A stretch of DNA of 64,000 nucleotides from Xanthomonas sacchari. GTDB taxonomy: Bacteria; Pseudomonadota; Gammaproteobacteria; Xanthomonadales; Xanthomonadaceae. Where the stretch lies: NCBI RefSeq assembly GCF_024266585.1, contig NZ_CP100647.1:4383001-4447000 (forward strand), read 5' to 3'. Position numbers and translations under genes: made by a program. Positions 46,855-55,210 of the stretch are shown piece after piece (the stretch's first letter is position 1; the number at the start of each line of letters is the position of its first letter). The notes beneath the pieces were generated by a model, which worked only from the letters and a program-made list of their open reading frames with translations, searched no databases and was not told the origin of the DNA.

Positions 46855-49530
46855 TCAGAAACGGTAATCGAAACCGACGGTGAAGTAGCGCCCGCGCAGG
46901 TCGTATTGGGTGAAGTCGTAGGGCGCGCGGATGCCGGGGAAGGAGGCGTCGTACGGCGGCCGTGCGTCGGCCAGGTTCTCGATCTTGGCGTAGACGGTGA
47001 GCCTGTCGCTGCCGCGGTAACCCAGGTACAGGTCGAACTGGTCGTAGTGGTCGACCCGCGATTGCACCGCGCTGGCCGCCGCGCTGGCCTTCTGCGCGTA
47101 ACCGCCGGTGTAGTACCAGGTCAGCGCCGCGCTGACGTCGCCCAGGCTCCAGTCCAGCGTGGTGGTGGCCTTGTTGCGCGGCAGCGACGGGCCGAGGTTG
47201 CTGCCGGCGTAGTCTTCGAGCGGACCGCCGACCACGGTCGGCCGCCGGTAGTCGCGCACATGGGTGTAGGCGCTGCTCAGGCCGAACTCGCCGAGCGCGG
47301 CGCTGCGCCAGCGCTGGCGCAATTCCACGTCGATGCCCGAGGTGCTGAGCGTGCTCAGGTTCTGGTAGCGGTTGTAGACCGCGACCAGCTTGCCGCGCGC
47401 GTCGCGGACCACGTCGGCCGGCGCGTTGTTCTGCACCACGGTGGCGACATTGTTGGTGCCGATCAGGTGGTCCAGTTCGATCTTGTACCAGTCCACGCCG
47501 AGGCTGCCGTCGGCCCACGGCGACAGCACCACGCCGACGTTGTAGCTGCGTGTGCGCTCCGGGTCCAGGCCGGTGTTGCCGACGGTGAAGAAGGTCGGCG
47601 TCTGCCGCGAGCCGGGCACGTCCGGGTCGTAGGGATCCACCACCGACCCGTAGGAGATGTTGGTGCTGGCCGCGTTCTCCGACAGCGACGGCGCGCGGAA
47701 GCCGCGCGAGGCGGCCGCGCGCACCAGCAGCGCATCCAGCGGCTGCCAGCGCAGGCTGACCTTCGGCGAGAACGCATCGCCGAAATCGCTGTAGTGGTCG
47801 CCGCGCCCGGCCAGCTGCAGTTCCAGCGATGGCAGCAGCGGCAGGTTGACCTCGGCGTACAGCGCCGACACCGCGCGCTTGCCATCGACCTCGGCGATCG
47901 CCGGGCGGATCTGCAGGCCGGCGTCGATCTGCCACGGATTGCGCGACACCAGTTGCTCCTGCCGCCACTCGGCGCCGGCGGCGAAGCCGACGCTGCCGGC
48001 CGGCAGCTCGAACAGGCTGCCGGACAGCCTGGCATCGACGCCGCGCAGGGTGGAGCGCGCCGGCCGCAGGGTGCTGAGGTTGATCGCCGCGATCACCGAC
48101 TGCGGCGTGGCCGCCGGATCGAACAGGTTGTAGCTGCCGTCGGCCAGCGCCTGGGCCAGCGTCCAGCGATTGGCGAAGCCGCCGGACACGGTCTCGTGTT
48201 CGCTGCTGCGCGCGGCGAAGGCGGCCGCTTCCCACTCCCAGCGCGCGGTCGACCCGCGCACGCCGCCGAGGAAACGGTAGGACTGCGAGCGGTTGGTCTT
48301 GATCGACTCGCCCAGGTCGAAGAACGTGTATTCGATCGGTACCGCCACGCCGTAGGGGTTGTACGGGCTGGAGGCCGGCAGCAGGTTGGAGACCGGCTCG
48401 GCCAGCCCGGTGGTCGCGTTCAGCGCGAACCGCCCGCCTTCCAGGGTGAAGAACGGGCTGGAGCCGAAGATCGACACGCCCTTGACCTCGCTGTAGAGCG
48501 CCTCGCCGAACGCCTCGAGATTGTCGCCGAGCCGGAACGTGGCGTTGGTATAGGCCTGGTAGCGCTTGGTCGAGGGAATCAGCGTGGTGTACGGCGCCAG
48601 ATTGAACGCGCAGGTGTCGCCGGCCAGTCCGTCGATCGGCGCGCTGGCGGTCAGCACCGTACGCTCGGGGCATTGGCCCTGGGCGTCGAGCATGGGTACC
48701 GAGCGCCCGCCGACCAGATAGCGCGCGCCCTTGGCCGACCAGCCGTTCCAGCGGCCGCCCGGCGAATCGGTGTAGATGCCCGAGCGGGTCAGCGCGCGCT
48801 GGTCCTGGTCCAGCCGGTCGCGGTTGTAGGCGTCGACGCTGAACAGGAGGTTGTAGCCGTCGCGGTCCAGGTCGCCGATGCCGCCGATGAACTTGGCGCG
48901 CTGGGTATCCAGCCCGCCCTGGTCCGAGGTGCCGCCGCTGAGGCCGAATTCGGCCCCCTGGAAGTCCTGGCGGGTGATGATGTTGACCACCCCGGCGACC
49001 GCATCGGACCCGTACACCGCCGAGGCGCCGTCCTTCAGCACTTCGATGCGTTCCACCGCCACCAGCGGCAGGGCGTTGAGGTTGACGAAGGTGTCGCCCA
49101 GGCCGTTGGCCGGGAAGCCGTAGTTGGCCAGGCGCCGGCCATTGAGCAGCACCAGGGTGTTCTTCTGCGACAGGCCACGCAGACCAATGCCGGCCGAGCC
49201 GGAGGCCCAGCCGTTGTTGGTGGTCTCGTTGCTGGCATTGCCGGTGTTGGCGGAGATCGAGCGCAGCGCGTCGGCGACGGTGAGCTTGCCGGAGCGCTCC
49301 AGTTGCTGGCGGCCGAGCACCTGCACCGGGTTGGGGCCTTCGCTGTCGCTGCGCTTGATGTTGGAGCCGGTCACGCTGACCGTCGCCAGGGTTTTTCCGG
49401 CGGCGTCGTCGCTTCGGGATTGGGCGGAGGCGACAGGGGCGAGCAGGACGCCCGCAAGGCTCATGGCAAGCAGGTGGGGAACGCGCGGCTGCACACGGAC
49501 ATCCGTAGGTGGGGCGCCACAGTGAGCCAT
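46855..49530 (-). CDS. TonB-dependent outer-membrane receptor
   Basis: Outer-membrane receptor of 891 residues with signal peptide ending near residue 36 (LLAPVASA). The plug domain runs from about 45 to 165 (TVSVTGSNIKRSD as TonB-box region, VADALRSISANTGN, LRGLSQKNTLVLLNGRRLA, VERIEVLKDGASAVYGSDAVAGVVNII), then a 22-strand barrel ends in the aromatic FTVGFDYRF. The subtype with SNIKR and GNASNETTNNG resembles receptors Xanthomonas has in large numbers for peptides or plant compounds; the cargo is unknown. The peptidase downstream in the same operon suggests a peptide-like ligand. Confidence 0.92.
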   Translation of the reverse strand: MAHCGAPPTDVRVQPRVPHLLAMSLAGVLLAPVASAQSRSDDAAGKTLATVSVTGSNIKRSDSEGPNPVQVLGRQQLERSGKLTVADALRSISANTGNASNETTNNGWASGSAGIGLRGLSQKNTLVLLNGRRLANYGFPANGLGDTFVNLNALPLVAVERIEVLKDGASAVYGSDAVAGVVNIITRQDFQGAEFGLSGGTSDQGGLDTQRAKFIGGIGDLDRDGYNLLFSVDAYNRDRLDQDQRALTRSGIYTDSPGGRWNGWSAKGARYLVGGRSVPMLDAQGQCPERTVLTASAPIDGLAGDTCAFNLAPYTTLIPSTKRYQAYTNATFRLGDNLEAFGEALYSEVKGVSIFGSSPFFTLEGGRFALNATTGLAEPVSNLLPASSPYNPYGVAVPIEYTFFDLGESIKTNRSQSYRFLGGVRGSTARWEWEAAAFAARSSEHETVSGGFANRWTLAQALADGSYNLFDPAATPQSVIAAINLSTLRPARSTLRGVDARLSGSLFELPAGSVGFAAGAEWRQEQLVSRNPWQIDAGLQIRPAIAEVDGKRAVSALYAEVNLPLLPSLELQLAGRGDHYSDFGDAFSPKVSLRWQPLDALLVRAAASRGFRAPSLSENAASTNISYGSVVDPYDPDVPGSRQTPTFFTVGNTGLDPERTRSYNVGVVLSPWADGSLGVDWYKIELDHLIGTNNVATVVQNNAPADVVRDARGKLVAVYNRYQNLSTLSTSGIDVELRQRWRSAALGEFGLSSAYTHVRDYRRPTVVGGPLEDYAGSNLGPSLPRNKATTTLDWSLGDVSAALTWYYTGGYAQKASAAASAVQSRVDHYDQFDLYLGYRGSDRLTVYAKIENLADARPPYDASFPGIRAPYDFTQYDLRGRYFTVGFDYRF

Positions 49531-49659
49531 CGCCACCGGCTTAACGAAAATTACATAACGGCATACGAATATGTCTTCGCGTGACATGCATCGACATCGC
49601 ACGGCATGACACGGTGAGCGCGGCGATGGCCTGGCCGGCCTGGCCTTACAATGCCGCGC

Positions 49660-50019
49660 ATGGATATCTTCAAAGTCTTCACCCTCGAAGCCGCGCACCG
49701 CCTGCCCAACGTGCCGCCCGGGCACAAGTGCGCGCGGTTGCACGGGCACTCGTTCCGCATCGAACTGCACGTCAGCGGCGAACCCGGCGCCGAGAGCGGC
49801 TGGGTGATGGATTTCGGCGACATCAAGGCGGCGTTCCGTCCGCTCTACGACCAGCTCGACCACCATTACCTCAACGACATCGCCGGGCTGGAGAACCCCA
49901 CCAGCGAGCGCCTGGCGGTGTGGATCTGGGAACGGCTCAAGCCGGCGCTGCCGCTGCTGAGCGAGGTGGTGGTGCACGAGACCTGCACTTCCGGCTGCCG
50001 TTACCGCGGGCCGGTTTGA
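49660..50019 (+). CDS. queD: 6-carboxy-5,6,7,8-tetrahydropterin synthase (QueD)
   Basis: Queuosine/preQ0 pathway enzyme of 119 residues converting 7,8-dihydroneopterin triphosphate to 6-carboxytetrahydropterin. Zinc ligands His13, His28 and His30 ([15 protein letters not shown]), catalytic Cys24 and the C-terminal [14 protein letters not shown] with its glutamate are visible. ATG 49660 fits the family N-terminus; an in-frame ATG at 49651 adds three residues. Gene is single and divergent from the TonB receptor. Confidence 0.94.
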   Translation: MDIFKVFTLEAAHRLPNVPPGHKCARLHGHSFRIELHVSGEPGAESGWVMDFGDIKAAFRPLYDQLDHHYLNDIAGLENPTSERLAVWIWERLKPALPLLSEVVVHETCTSGCRYRGPV

Positions 50020-50022
50020 AGG

Positions 50023-50086
50023 CGGGGAATGGGGAGTGGGGAATGGGGAATCGCAAAGGCGGCGCTGCGGTGGCTGCGGGATTCCC
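50023..50086. repeat. GGGGAATGG-type 7-bp repeat cluster after queD
   Basis: About four imperfect 7-bp units (ggggaatggggagtggggaa) follow the queD stop, and gggattccc at 50078-50086 offers a complementary block. Same family as 558-668, 50794-50826 and 63617-63968. Confidence 0.7.
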
Positions 50087-50227
50087 AATGGACGGCATGT
50101 CGGAGGATCGACGCGCGTCGTAGCGCTTGGCGGGGGCGTTACGCGACCCGGCGCCGGCGCTGGCGATGTGCCAAGCCGTTGATCTGAAAAGCAGTTTGAA
50201 CGAATCCTGAGCGGCTTCAGAAAATTT

Positions 50228-50268
50228 TGTTGCATCGCAGCAGAATGGGCGTATGTTGCACTGCAACA
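50228..50268 (+). promoter_or_regulatory. Two TGTTGCA-type palindromes upstream of the phasin gene
   Basis: TGTTGCA-tc-GCAGCA at 50228-50242 and the perfect TGTTGCA-c-TGCAACA at 50254-50268 are repeated with a 26-base spacing between their starts, ending 28 bases ahead of the phasin ATG. TGC-rich palindromes of this kind are bound by the polyhydroxyalkanoate-responsive repressor PhaR in other bacteria. This makes an operator likely; the regulator itself is not in the window. Confidence 0.6.
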
Positions 50269-50296
50269 GCAATCAGCATTCCCATGGAGTTGCGTG

Positions 50297-50674
50297 ATGT
50301 CCGCTCAGTTCAACGACCAGTTCAGCAGCTATACGCAGCAGTTCGCCGCCACCGCGGCGCGCGCCAACCGCCTGGCCCTGGAAAGCGCCGAGAGCGTGTT
50401 CGGCGTGCAGTTGAAGACCTTCGAGAAGAACGTGTCGGCCACCACCGGCTTCTTCGGCGAACTGACCGAGGCGCGCGACCTGGGCACCGTGCAGGCGCTG
50501 TGGCCGAAGGGCCTGCAGATCGCCCGCGACAACTTCGAGCGGCTGGCCTCGGCCAACCAGGAAGTGTTTGGCCTGGGCCTGAAGACCTCCGAAGCCATCG
50601 GCCAGCTCGCCAAGCACCAGTTCGAGGCGGCGACCGAACAGGCCGCGCCGAAGGCCAAGCCTTCCGCCAAGTAA
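50297..50674 (+). CDS. Phasin family protein
   Basis: Granule-associated protein of 125 residues that coats polyhydroxyalkanoate inclusions. FNDQFSSYTQQFAATAARANR, LALESAESVFGVQLKTFEKN and IARDNFERLASANQEVFGLG are amphipathic helices typical of the phasin_2 family, and the C-terminus is the usual Lys/Pro/Ala tail (AAPKAKPSAK). GGAG stands about 8-10 bases before the start; GTG 50294 immediately before the ATG is an alternative. It has its own upstream palindromes and a strong terminator, so it is a one-gene transcript. Confidence 0.9.
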   Translation: MSAQFNDQFSSYTQQFAATAARANRLALESAESVFGVQLKTFEKNVSATTGFFGELTEARDLGTVQALWPKGLQIARDNFERLASANQEVFGLGLKTSEAIGQLAKHQFEAATEQAAPKAKPSAK

Positions 50675-50752
50675 CACCGTATTCGACGTCGCTGCGGTAC
50701 GCCGCCCGACGCACGCTCGGTCTGCATGGGTCCCTCCCCCCGTGCAACCCCA

Positions 50753-50788
50753 GGCCCGGTAGATCCCTCCCTCTACCGGGCCTTTTTT
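50753..50788 (+). terminator. Rho-independent terminator of the phasin gene
   Basis: Perfect 11-bp stem GGCCCGGTAGA / TCTACCGGGCC with an 8-base loop (50764-50771), followed by six T. The remaining gap to 51087 contains only 7-bp repeat units (50794-50826) and two copies of the inverted-repeat family. Confidence 0.9.
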
Positions 50789-50990
50789 ATGGGCGGGATT
50801 CGGGAGTGGGGAGTGGAGATTTGCCGATCGCGCGCGTTTTTGGCTTTCCTTGTGGGACAGGCTTCAGCCCCGATGCTTCGCCGGAAACAGGTAGATCTCC
50901 TGCTTCTATCTGGCTTACCCATGCGCATTCCGAGAGCCGAACTGTGCACTCGGATTAGCCCATCTTGCAGTGCCGGGACATCTTGCTTTT

Positions 50991-51055
50991 GTGGGAGGGG
51001 CTTCAGCCCCGACGCCTCAGCAAAGACGCGTCGGGACTGAAGTCCCTCCCACAAA
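50991..51055. repeat. Inverted repeat of the GTGGGAGGGGCTTCAGCC family
   Basis: Left arm gtgggaggggcttcagcc and right arm gactgaagtccctcccac flank a short imperfect stem, with a few mismatches compared with the near-perfect copy at 63801-63866. A decayed half-copy (tgtgggacaggcttcagcc) lies at about 50851-50869. Confidence 0.8.
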
Positions 51056-51087
51056 CGGCGGCAGCGCGGCGCGCGCTCGGCAGCGGC

Positions 51088-51777
51088 TCAGTTGGGCGCC
51101 ATTCCCGCCCACGGCTGCAACTGTGCCGCCAACTGCTCGGCCTGCGGTTGCGGCCGGTACGGCAGGCGGCCCCAGCACGGCATCGGCAGGCGCGCCCGCA
51201 GCATCGCCATGTTGTCGTCGATGCGCTCCATCGCCGGATCGATCTCGTTGCCGATCCAGCCGATGCACTGCAGGCCGTCGGCGGCGATCGCCGCGGCGCT
51301 GAGCCGGGCGTGGTTGAGGCAGCCCAGGCGCAGGCCGACCACCAACAGCACCGGCAGCCCCAGCGCGCGCGCCAGATCGGCCTGGTCCAGCGTCGCCGAC
51401 AGCGGTGCGGCCCAGCCGCCCACGCCTTCCACCACCACCACGTCGGCCTGCGCGCGCAGGCGTGCGAACGCGGCGGCGATCGGCGCCAGCTCCAGCTCCA
51501 CGCCGGCGTCGGCGGCGGCCAGTTCCGGCGCCAGCGGCAACGGCAGTGCGTAGGGATTGAGATCGGCGTAGTCCGGACGCGGCAGGCTCGCCTCCTGCAG
51601 CGCCAACGCGTCCTCGTTGCGCCAGCCGTCGGCGTCGCGGGTGCAGCCGCTGGCCACCGGCTTCATGCCCACCGCGCGTTGGCCGCGCGCGCGCAAGGCG
51701 TGCAGCAGCGCGGTGCTGGCGATGGTCTTGCCGATGCCGGTATCGGTGCCGGTGACGTAGAAGGCGGACACAGCCAT
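51088..51777 (-). CDS. bioD: Dethiobiotin synthetase
   Basis: ATP-dependent carboxylation of 7,8-diaminopelargonate to dethiobiotin, the next-to-last biotin step. In 229 residues the P-loop TGTDTGIGKT is at 9-18, the substrate lysine is in VGMKPVASGC, and VVVVEGVGGWAAPLS and GLRLGCLNHARLSA are conserved. No other bio gene is nearby, so the pathway genes are split. It is divergent from the free-methionine sulfoxide reductase gene, with a 116-base gap. Confidence 0.94.
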   Translation of the reverse strand: MAVSAFYVTGTDTGIGKTIASTALLHALRARGQRAVGMKPVASGCTRDADGWRNEDALALQEASLPRPDYADLNPYALPLPLAPELAAADAGVELELAPIAAAFARLRAQADVVVVEGVGGWAAPLSATLDQADLARALGLPVLLVVGLRLGCLNHARLSAAAIAADGLQCIGWIGNEIDPAMERIDDNMAMLRARLPMPCWGRLPYRPQPQAEQLAAQLQPWAGMAPN

Positions 51778-51893
51778 GCGAAACCCTGTCGGTTGGCCGG
51801 CGGGACGCGCGGCGGCGCGCAGGATAGCCGGGCGCGCCGCGCGCGTCAGCCGCCGCGGTGCCGGCGGACGTAGTGCACTGCTAGACTCGCGCG

Positions 51894-52376
51894 ATGTTCG
51901 CCTCGTCCTCGCTCACCGGCAGCAAGCCGGAACAGTACGCCCAGTTGCTCGACCAGGCCCGTGCCCTGGTCGCCGGGGAGCCCGACCGCATCGCCAATGC
52001 CGCCAACCTGGCGGCGCTGGTGTATCACGCGCTGCCGCGGCTGAACTGGGTCGGTTTCTACCTCTACGACGGCAAGGAACTGGTGGTCGGCCCGTTCCAG
52101 GGCCTGCCCGCCTGCGTACGCATTCCGCTGCACAAGGGCGTGTGCGGCGCGGCCGCCAGCAGCGGCCAGACCCAGCGCATCGACGACGTGGAGGCGTTCC
52201 CCGGGCACATCGCCTGCGATGCGGCCTCGCGCTCGGAACTGGTGGTGCCGCTGCTGCGCGACAGCGCGCTGGTCGGTGTGTTCGACCTGGACAGCCCCGA
52301 CCTGGCCCGCTTCGACGCCGACGACCAGCGCGGCCTGGAAGCGATCGCCCAGGTCTTCGTCGACAGCCTGCGATGA
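51894..52376 (+). CDS. msrC: Free methionine-(R)-sulfoxide reductase (GAF domain)
   Basis: Single GAF-domain enzyme of 160 residues that repairs free methionine-R-sulfoxide. LPRLNWVGFYLYDGKELVVG and GPFQGLPACVRIPLHKGVCG are signatures, and the three catalytic/resolving cysteines are visible (PACVRI, GVCGAA, HIACDA), followed by SELVVPLLRDSALVGVFDLD. Upstream is bioD on the other strand. Its stop overlaps the next start (ATGA), so the downstream TfoX-domain protein is made from the same message. Confidence 0.92.
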   Translation: MFASSSLTGSKPEQYAQLLDQARALVAGEPDRIANAANLAALVYHALPRLNWVGFYLYDGKELVVGPFQGLPACVRIPLHKGVCGAAASSGQTQRIDDVEAFPGHIACDAASRSELVVPLLRDSALVGVFDLDSPDLARFDADDQRGLEAIAQVFVDSLR

Positions 52377-52801
52377 GTACCGCCAAGCTGCGCAACATCG
52401 GCCCCAAGAGCGCGGCCTGGCTGCGCCAGGTCGGCGTGCGCACGCAGCAGGATCTGGAGGCGGCCGGCGCGGTCGGCGCCTTCGTCAAGGTCAAGCGTGC
52501 CGGCTTCAAGCCCAGCCTCAACCTGCTGTATTCGCTGGAAGGCGCGCTCAGCGGCTGCCACTGGCAGGAACTGTCCGAGGCGCGGCGCGCGCAGTTGCTG
52601 GGCGAGCTGGAGACCGCGACGGCGGCGCTGCCGGCGCAGCGCGGCCTGCCGGTCGCCGGACCGGTGGCGACCACCCATTTCGACCGCGATGACGCACGCG
52701 GCGGCGACGACGCCGACGGCGCTTATGCGCAGGACACGCCCGACGCGCCGCTGGCCGACCGCCACGGCGACGACGACGGCCACGGGCCCCACGCAGACTA
52801 A
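52373..52801 (+). CDS. TfoX C-terminal-domain protein with acidic His-rich tail
   Basis: Protein of 142 residues. Residues about 5-85 (LRNIGPKSAAWLRQVGVRTQ, DLEAAGAVGAFVKVKRAGFK, LLYSLEGALSGCHWQEL) match the helix-hairpin-helix-like C-terminal domain of the competence regulator TfoX/Sxy, without the N-terminal domain. The remaining 50 residues are very rich in Asp, Gly and His (HFDRDDARGGDDADG, DRHGDDDGHGPHAD), an unusual, possibly metal-binding, disordered tail. Role unknown; being coupled with msrC hints at stress response but this is inference. Confidence 0.8.
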   Translation: MSTAKLRNIGPKSAAWLRQVGVRTQQDLEAAGAVGAFVKVKRAGFKPSLNLLYSLEGALSGCHWQELSEARRAQLLGELETATAALPAQRGLPVAGPVATTHFDRDDARGGDDADGAYAQDTPDAPLADRHGDDDGHGPHAD

Positions 52802-52825
52802 GCCGCGCGGCCTGCGGCGATCGCG

Positions 52826-52831
52826 TACAAT
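52826..52831 (+). promoter_or_regulatory. Possible -10 box of the B12 receptor transcript
   Basis: TACAAT lies about 11-16 bases ahead of the riboswitch 5' edge, the expected spacing for a start site just before the aptamer. No clear -35 hexamer is visible. Confidence 0.4.
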
Positions 52832-52841
52832 CGCGCCGCTT

Positions 52842-53027
52842 CAAGGTGACCCGCCGGCTCCGGTCAGCGGGTTGAAACGGGAAGCCGGTGCGTCTTGCGA
52901 CAAGGCCGGCGCTGCCCCCGCAACGGTAAGCGATCCGCGCTGACGACCTGCGCCACTGTGCCCCGGCATGGGAAGGCGTCGCAGCCGGGAGGTCCGCCTC
53001 CCCGATCGCCAGCCCGGAGACCGGCCT
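52842..53027 (+). ncRNA. Cobalamin riboswitch
   Basis: All the conserved pieces of the adenosylcobalamin-type aptamer are present in order: gggaagccggtg, then gctgcccccgcaacggtaag at 52911-52930, gccactgtg at 52951-52959, atgggaaggcgtcgcagccg at 52969-52988, and agcccggagaccggcctt at the 3' side. Outer bases aagg (5') and cctt (3') can form the closing P1 stem. It lies in the leader of a TonB-dependent receptor of the BtuB type, so ligand binding should switch that gene off. The rest of the leader to 53157 is GC-rich and probably forms the expression platform. Confidence 0.95.
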
Positions 53028-53157
53028 TGCAGTTCACTGGTTGCGATGCGGAGGGCGTCGCGGCGTGCCGCGCCGCGTCCGGCGCCGTCCGCTTGCACCT
53101 TCCGTTCGCGACTCCCTTGCCGTCACAGCGCGCAGCCGCGCGCCGGAGTTGCCACCC

Positions 53158-55029
53158 ATGTCGTCCCGCCTGCTTTCGGTCGCGATCGCGTCCGCCCTGT
53201 CCCTGCCCGCGCTGGCCCATGCCGCCGATGCCGCCACCGACCTCGACCAGGTCCTGGTCACCGCCACCCGCACCCAGATCTCGGTGGAGGACAGCGTGGT
53301 CCCGGCGCAGGTCATCGACCGCGCCGAGATCGAGCGCAGCCAGGCCGATTCGCTGGCGCAGTTGCTGCAGGGCCGCGCCGGCATCGGCATCTCCAACCAG
53401 GGCGGGCTGGGCAAGCTGACCACGCTGAGCCTGCGCGGCAGCGAATCGGACCACGTGCTGGTGCTGGTGGACGGCGTGCGCATCGGCTCGGCCAGCGCCG
53501 GCCTGGCCGCGTTCCAGGACCTGCCGCTGAGCCAGATCGAGCGCATCGAGATCGTGCGCGGCCCGCGCTCGAGCCTGTATGGCTCGGACGCGATTGGCGG
53601 CGTCATCCAGATCTTCACCCGCCGCGGCGGCCAGGGCTTCCAGCAGAACCTGAGCCTGGGCGGCGGCAGCCACGGCCTGCGCGAGGCCGGCGCCGGCTTC
53701 AGCAACCGCGGCGAGCGCGGCTGGCTGGCCGTGCAGGGCGGCTACCAGAAGACCGACGGCATCAATGCCTGCAACGGCTCGGCCACGCTGTTCGCCGGCT
53801 GCTTCGTCGACCAGCCCGACCGCGACGGCTACCGCAACGTGTCGCTGAGCGCGCGCGGCGGCTACGCGCTGACCGACACGCTGCGCATCGAAGGCCAGGC
53901 GCTGAACATCGACAGCCGCAACGAGTACGACGGCGACCCGCAATTCGCCGGCAACGAGGCCGACAACACCCAGCAGGTGTTCGGCGGCAAGCTCGACTGG
54001 ACGCCCTCCGATCGCCTGCACCTGGCGGCGCAGCTCGGCCGCAACGTCGACGACGCCGACAGCTACTACCGCGCCCCCGGCGCGCGCACCCGCAGCTTCG
54101 TCAGTACCTTCGACAGCCGCCGCGACACCGCCTCGCTGCAGGGCGACATCACCCTGGCCGAAGGCCACCTGCTCAGCGTCGGCAGCGACTGGCAGCGCGA
54201 GCACGTCGCCAGCAGCACCGCCTTCGACGTCGACAGCCGCGACAACACCGGCGTGTTCGCCGAGTACCAGGGCCGCTTCGGCGCGCAGCAGGTGCAGGCC
54301 AGCGTGCGCAGCGACGACAACGAGCAGTTCGGCGAGCACACCACCGGCAGCCTCGGCTGGGGCCTGGCGCTGGACCACGGCCTCAAGCTCACCGCCAGCG
54401 TCGGCACCGGCTTCAAGGCGCCGACCTTCAACGACCTGTACTACCCGTTCGCCGGCAACCCGGCGTTGAAGCCGGAGCGCTCCAAGAGCGGCAACCTCGG
54501 CATTGCGCAGTACGCCGACAGCTGGAACTGGACCTTCAACGCCTACGAGACCCGGGTCAAGGACCTGATCTCCTACGACGCGGTCAGCTTCCTGCCGGTC
54601 AACGTCGACGAGGCGCGGATCCGCGGCGCCGAACTGACCGGCTATGCGTTGCTGGCCGGCTGGGAACTGTCGGCGCAGCTGAGCCACACCGATCCGCGCA
54701 ACCGCAGCGACGGCGACAACCGCGACAACTGGCTGGCACGCCGCGCGCAGAACACCGCGCGCCTGGACGTGGACCGCGGCATCGGCCCGGTCAAGCTCGG
54801 CGTCACCGTCTTCGGCAGCGGCCACCGCTTCGACGACGCGGCCAACCGCGTGCGCCTGGCCGGCTACGGCACCGTCGACCTGCGCGCGGAATACGCGTTC
54901 ACCCCGGACTGGACACTGCAGGCCAAGGCCAGCAACGTGTTCGACCGCGACTACCAGACGGTGAACTGGTACAACCAGCCGGGCCGCGAGTACGCGCTGA
55001 CCCTGCGCTACGCGCCGGCGGTGCGCTGA
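53158..55029 (+). CDS. btuB: BtuB-type TonB-dependent vitamin B12 receptor
   Basis: Outer-membrane cobalamin receptor of 623 residues, about the size of E. coli BtuB. Signal peptide up to about residue 22 (SALSLPALAHA), TonB box DLDQVLVTATRT, plug with QADSLAQLLQGRAGIGISNQGG, TLSLRGSESDHVLVLVDGVRIG and VRGPRSSLYGSDAIGGVIQI, barrel ending FDRDYQTVNWYNQPGREYAL...RYAPAVR. Cargo is predicted from the cobalamin riboswitch directly upstream plus overall similarity; only the leader proves B12 control. No cobalamin synthesis genes are adjacent. Confidence 0.94.
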   Translation: MSSRLLSVAIASALSLPALAHAADAATDLDQVLVTATRTQISVEDSVVPAQVIDRAEIERSQADSLAQLLQGRAGIGISNQGGLGKLTTLSLRGSESDHVLVLVDGVRIGSASAGLAAFQDLPLSQIERIEIVRGPRSSLYGSDAIGGVIQIFTRRGGQGFQQNLSLGGGSHGLREAGAGFSNRGERGWLAVQGGYQKTDGINACNGSATLFAGCFVDQPDRDGYRNVSLSARGGYALTDTLRIEGQALNIDSRNEYDGDPQFAGNEADNTQQVFGGKLDWTPSDRLHLAAQLGRNVDDADSYYRAPGARTRSFVSTFDSRRDTASLQGDITLAEGHLLSVGSDWQREHVASSTAFDVDSRDNTGVFAEYQGRFGAQQVQASVRSDDNEQFGEHTTGSLGWGLALDHGLKLTASVGTGFKAPTFNDLYYPFAGNPALKPERSKSGNLGIAQYADSWNWTFNAYETRVKDLISYDAVSFLPVNVDEARIRGAELTGYALLAGWELSAQLSHTDPRNRSDGDNRDNWLARRAQNTARLDVDRGIGPVKLGVTVFGSGHRFDDAANRVRLAGYGTVDLRAEYAFTPDWTLQAKASNVFDRDYQTVNWYNQPGREYALTLRYAPAVR

Positions 55030-55060
55030 CCGCACGCAGCGCGCCGCAGGAACAACCGCA

Positions 55061-55099
55061 GCCGCGAACGGGCATCGCCAGGAACGCTCCGTTCGCGGC
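55061..55099. repeat. Decayed inverted repeat after btuB
   Basis: Arms GCCGCGAACGG (55061-55071) and CCGTTCGCGGC (55089-55099) with a 17-base loop. Longer imperfect homology (caggaacaac... and gcttaagccgctcctg) shows it belongs to the same GGAGCGGCTT family as 40850-40915. It may serve as the btuB terminator. Confidence 0.6.
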
Positions 55100-55210
55100 T
55101 TAAGCCGCTCCTGCAGGGGCGGTGACGCGGCTGCTTGCGGGCGTGCGCAGCGTGCCCATGGCATGCTGCGCACCCACCGGCAGTGCCGGCCGATGCAAAG
55201 GATTGCCAGC

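Noticed and set aside
46834-49584. 916-codon plus-strand frame opposite the TonB receptor
   Set aside because: Arg/Ala/Gly-rich shadow; the receptor on the other strand has plug and barrel motifs.
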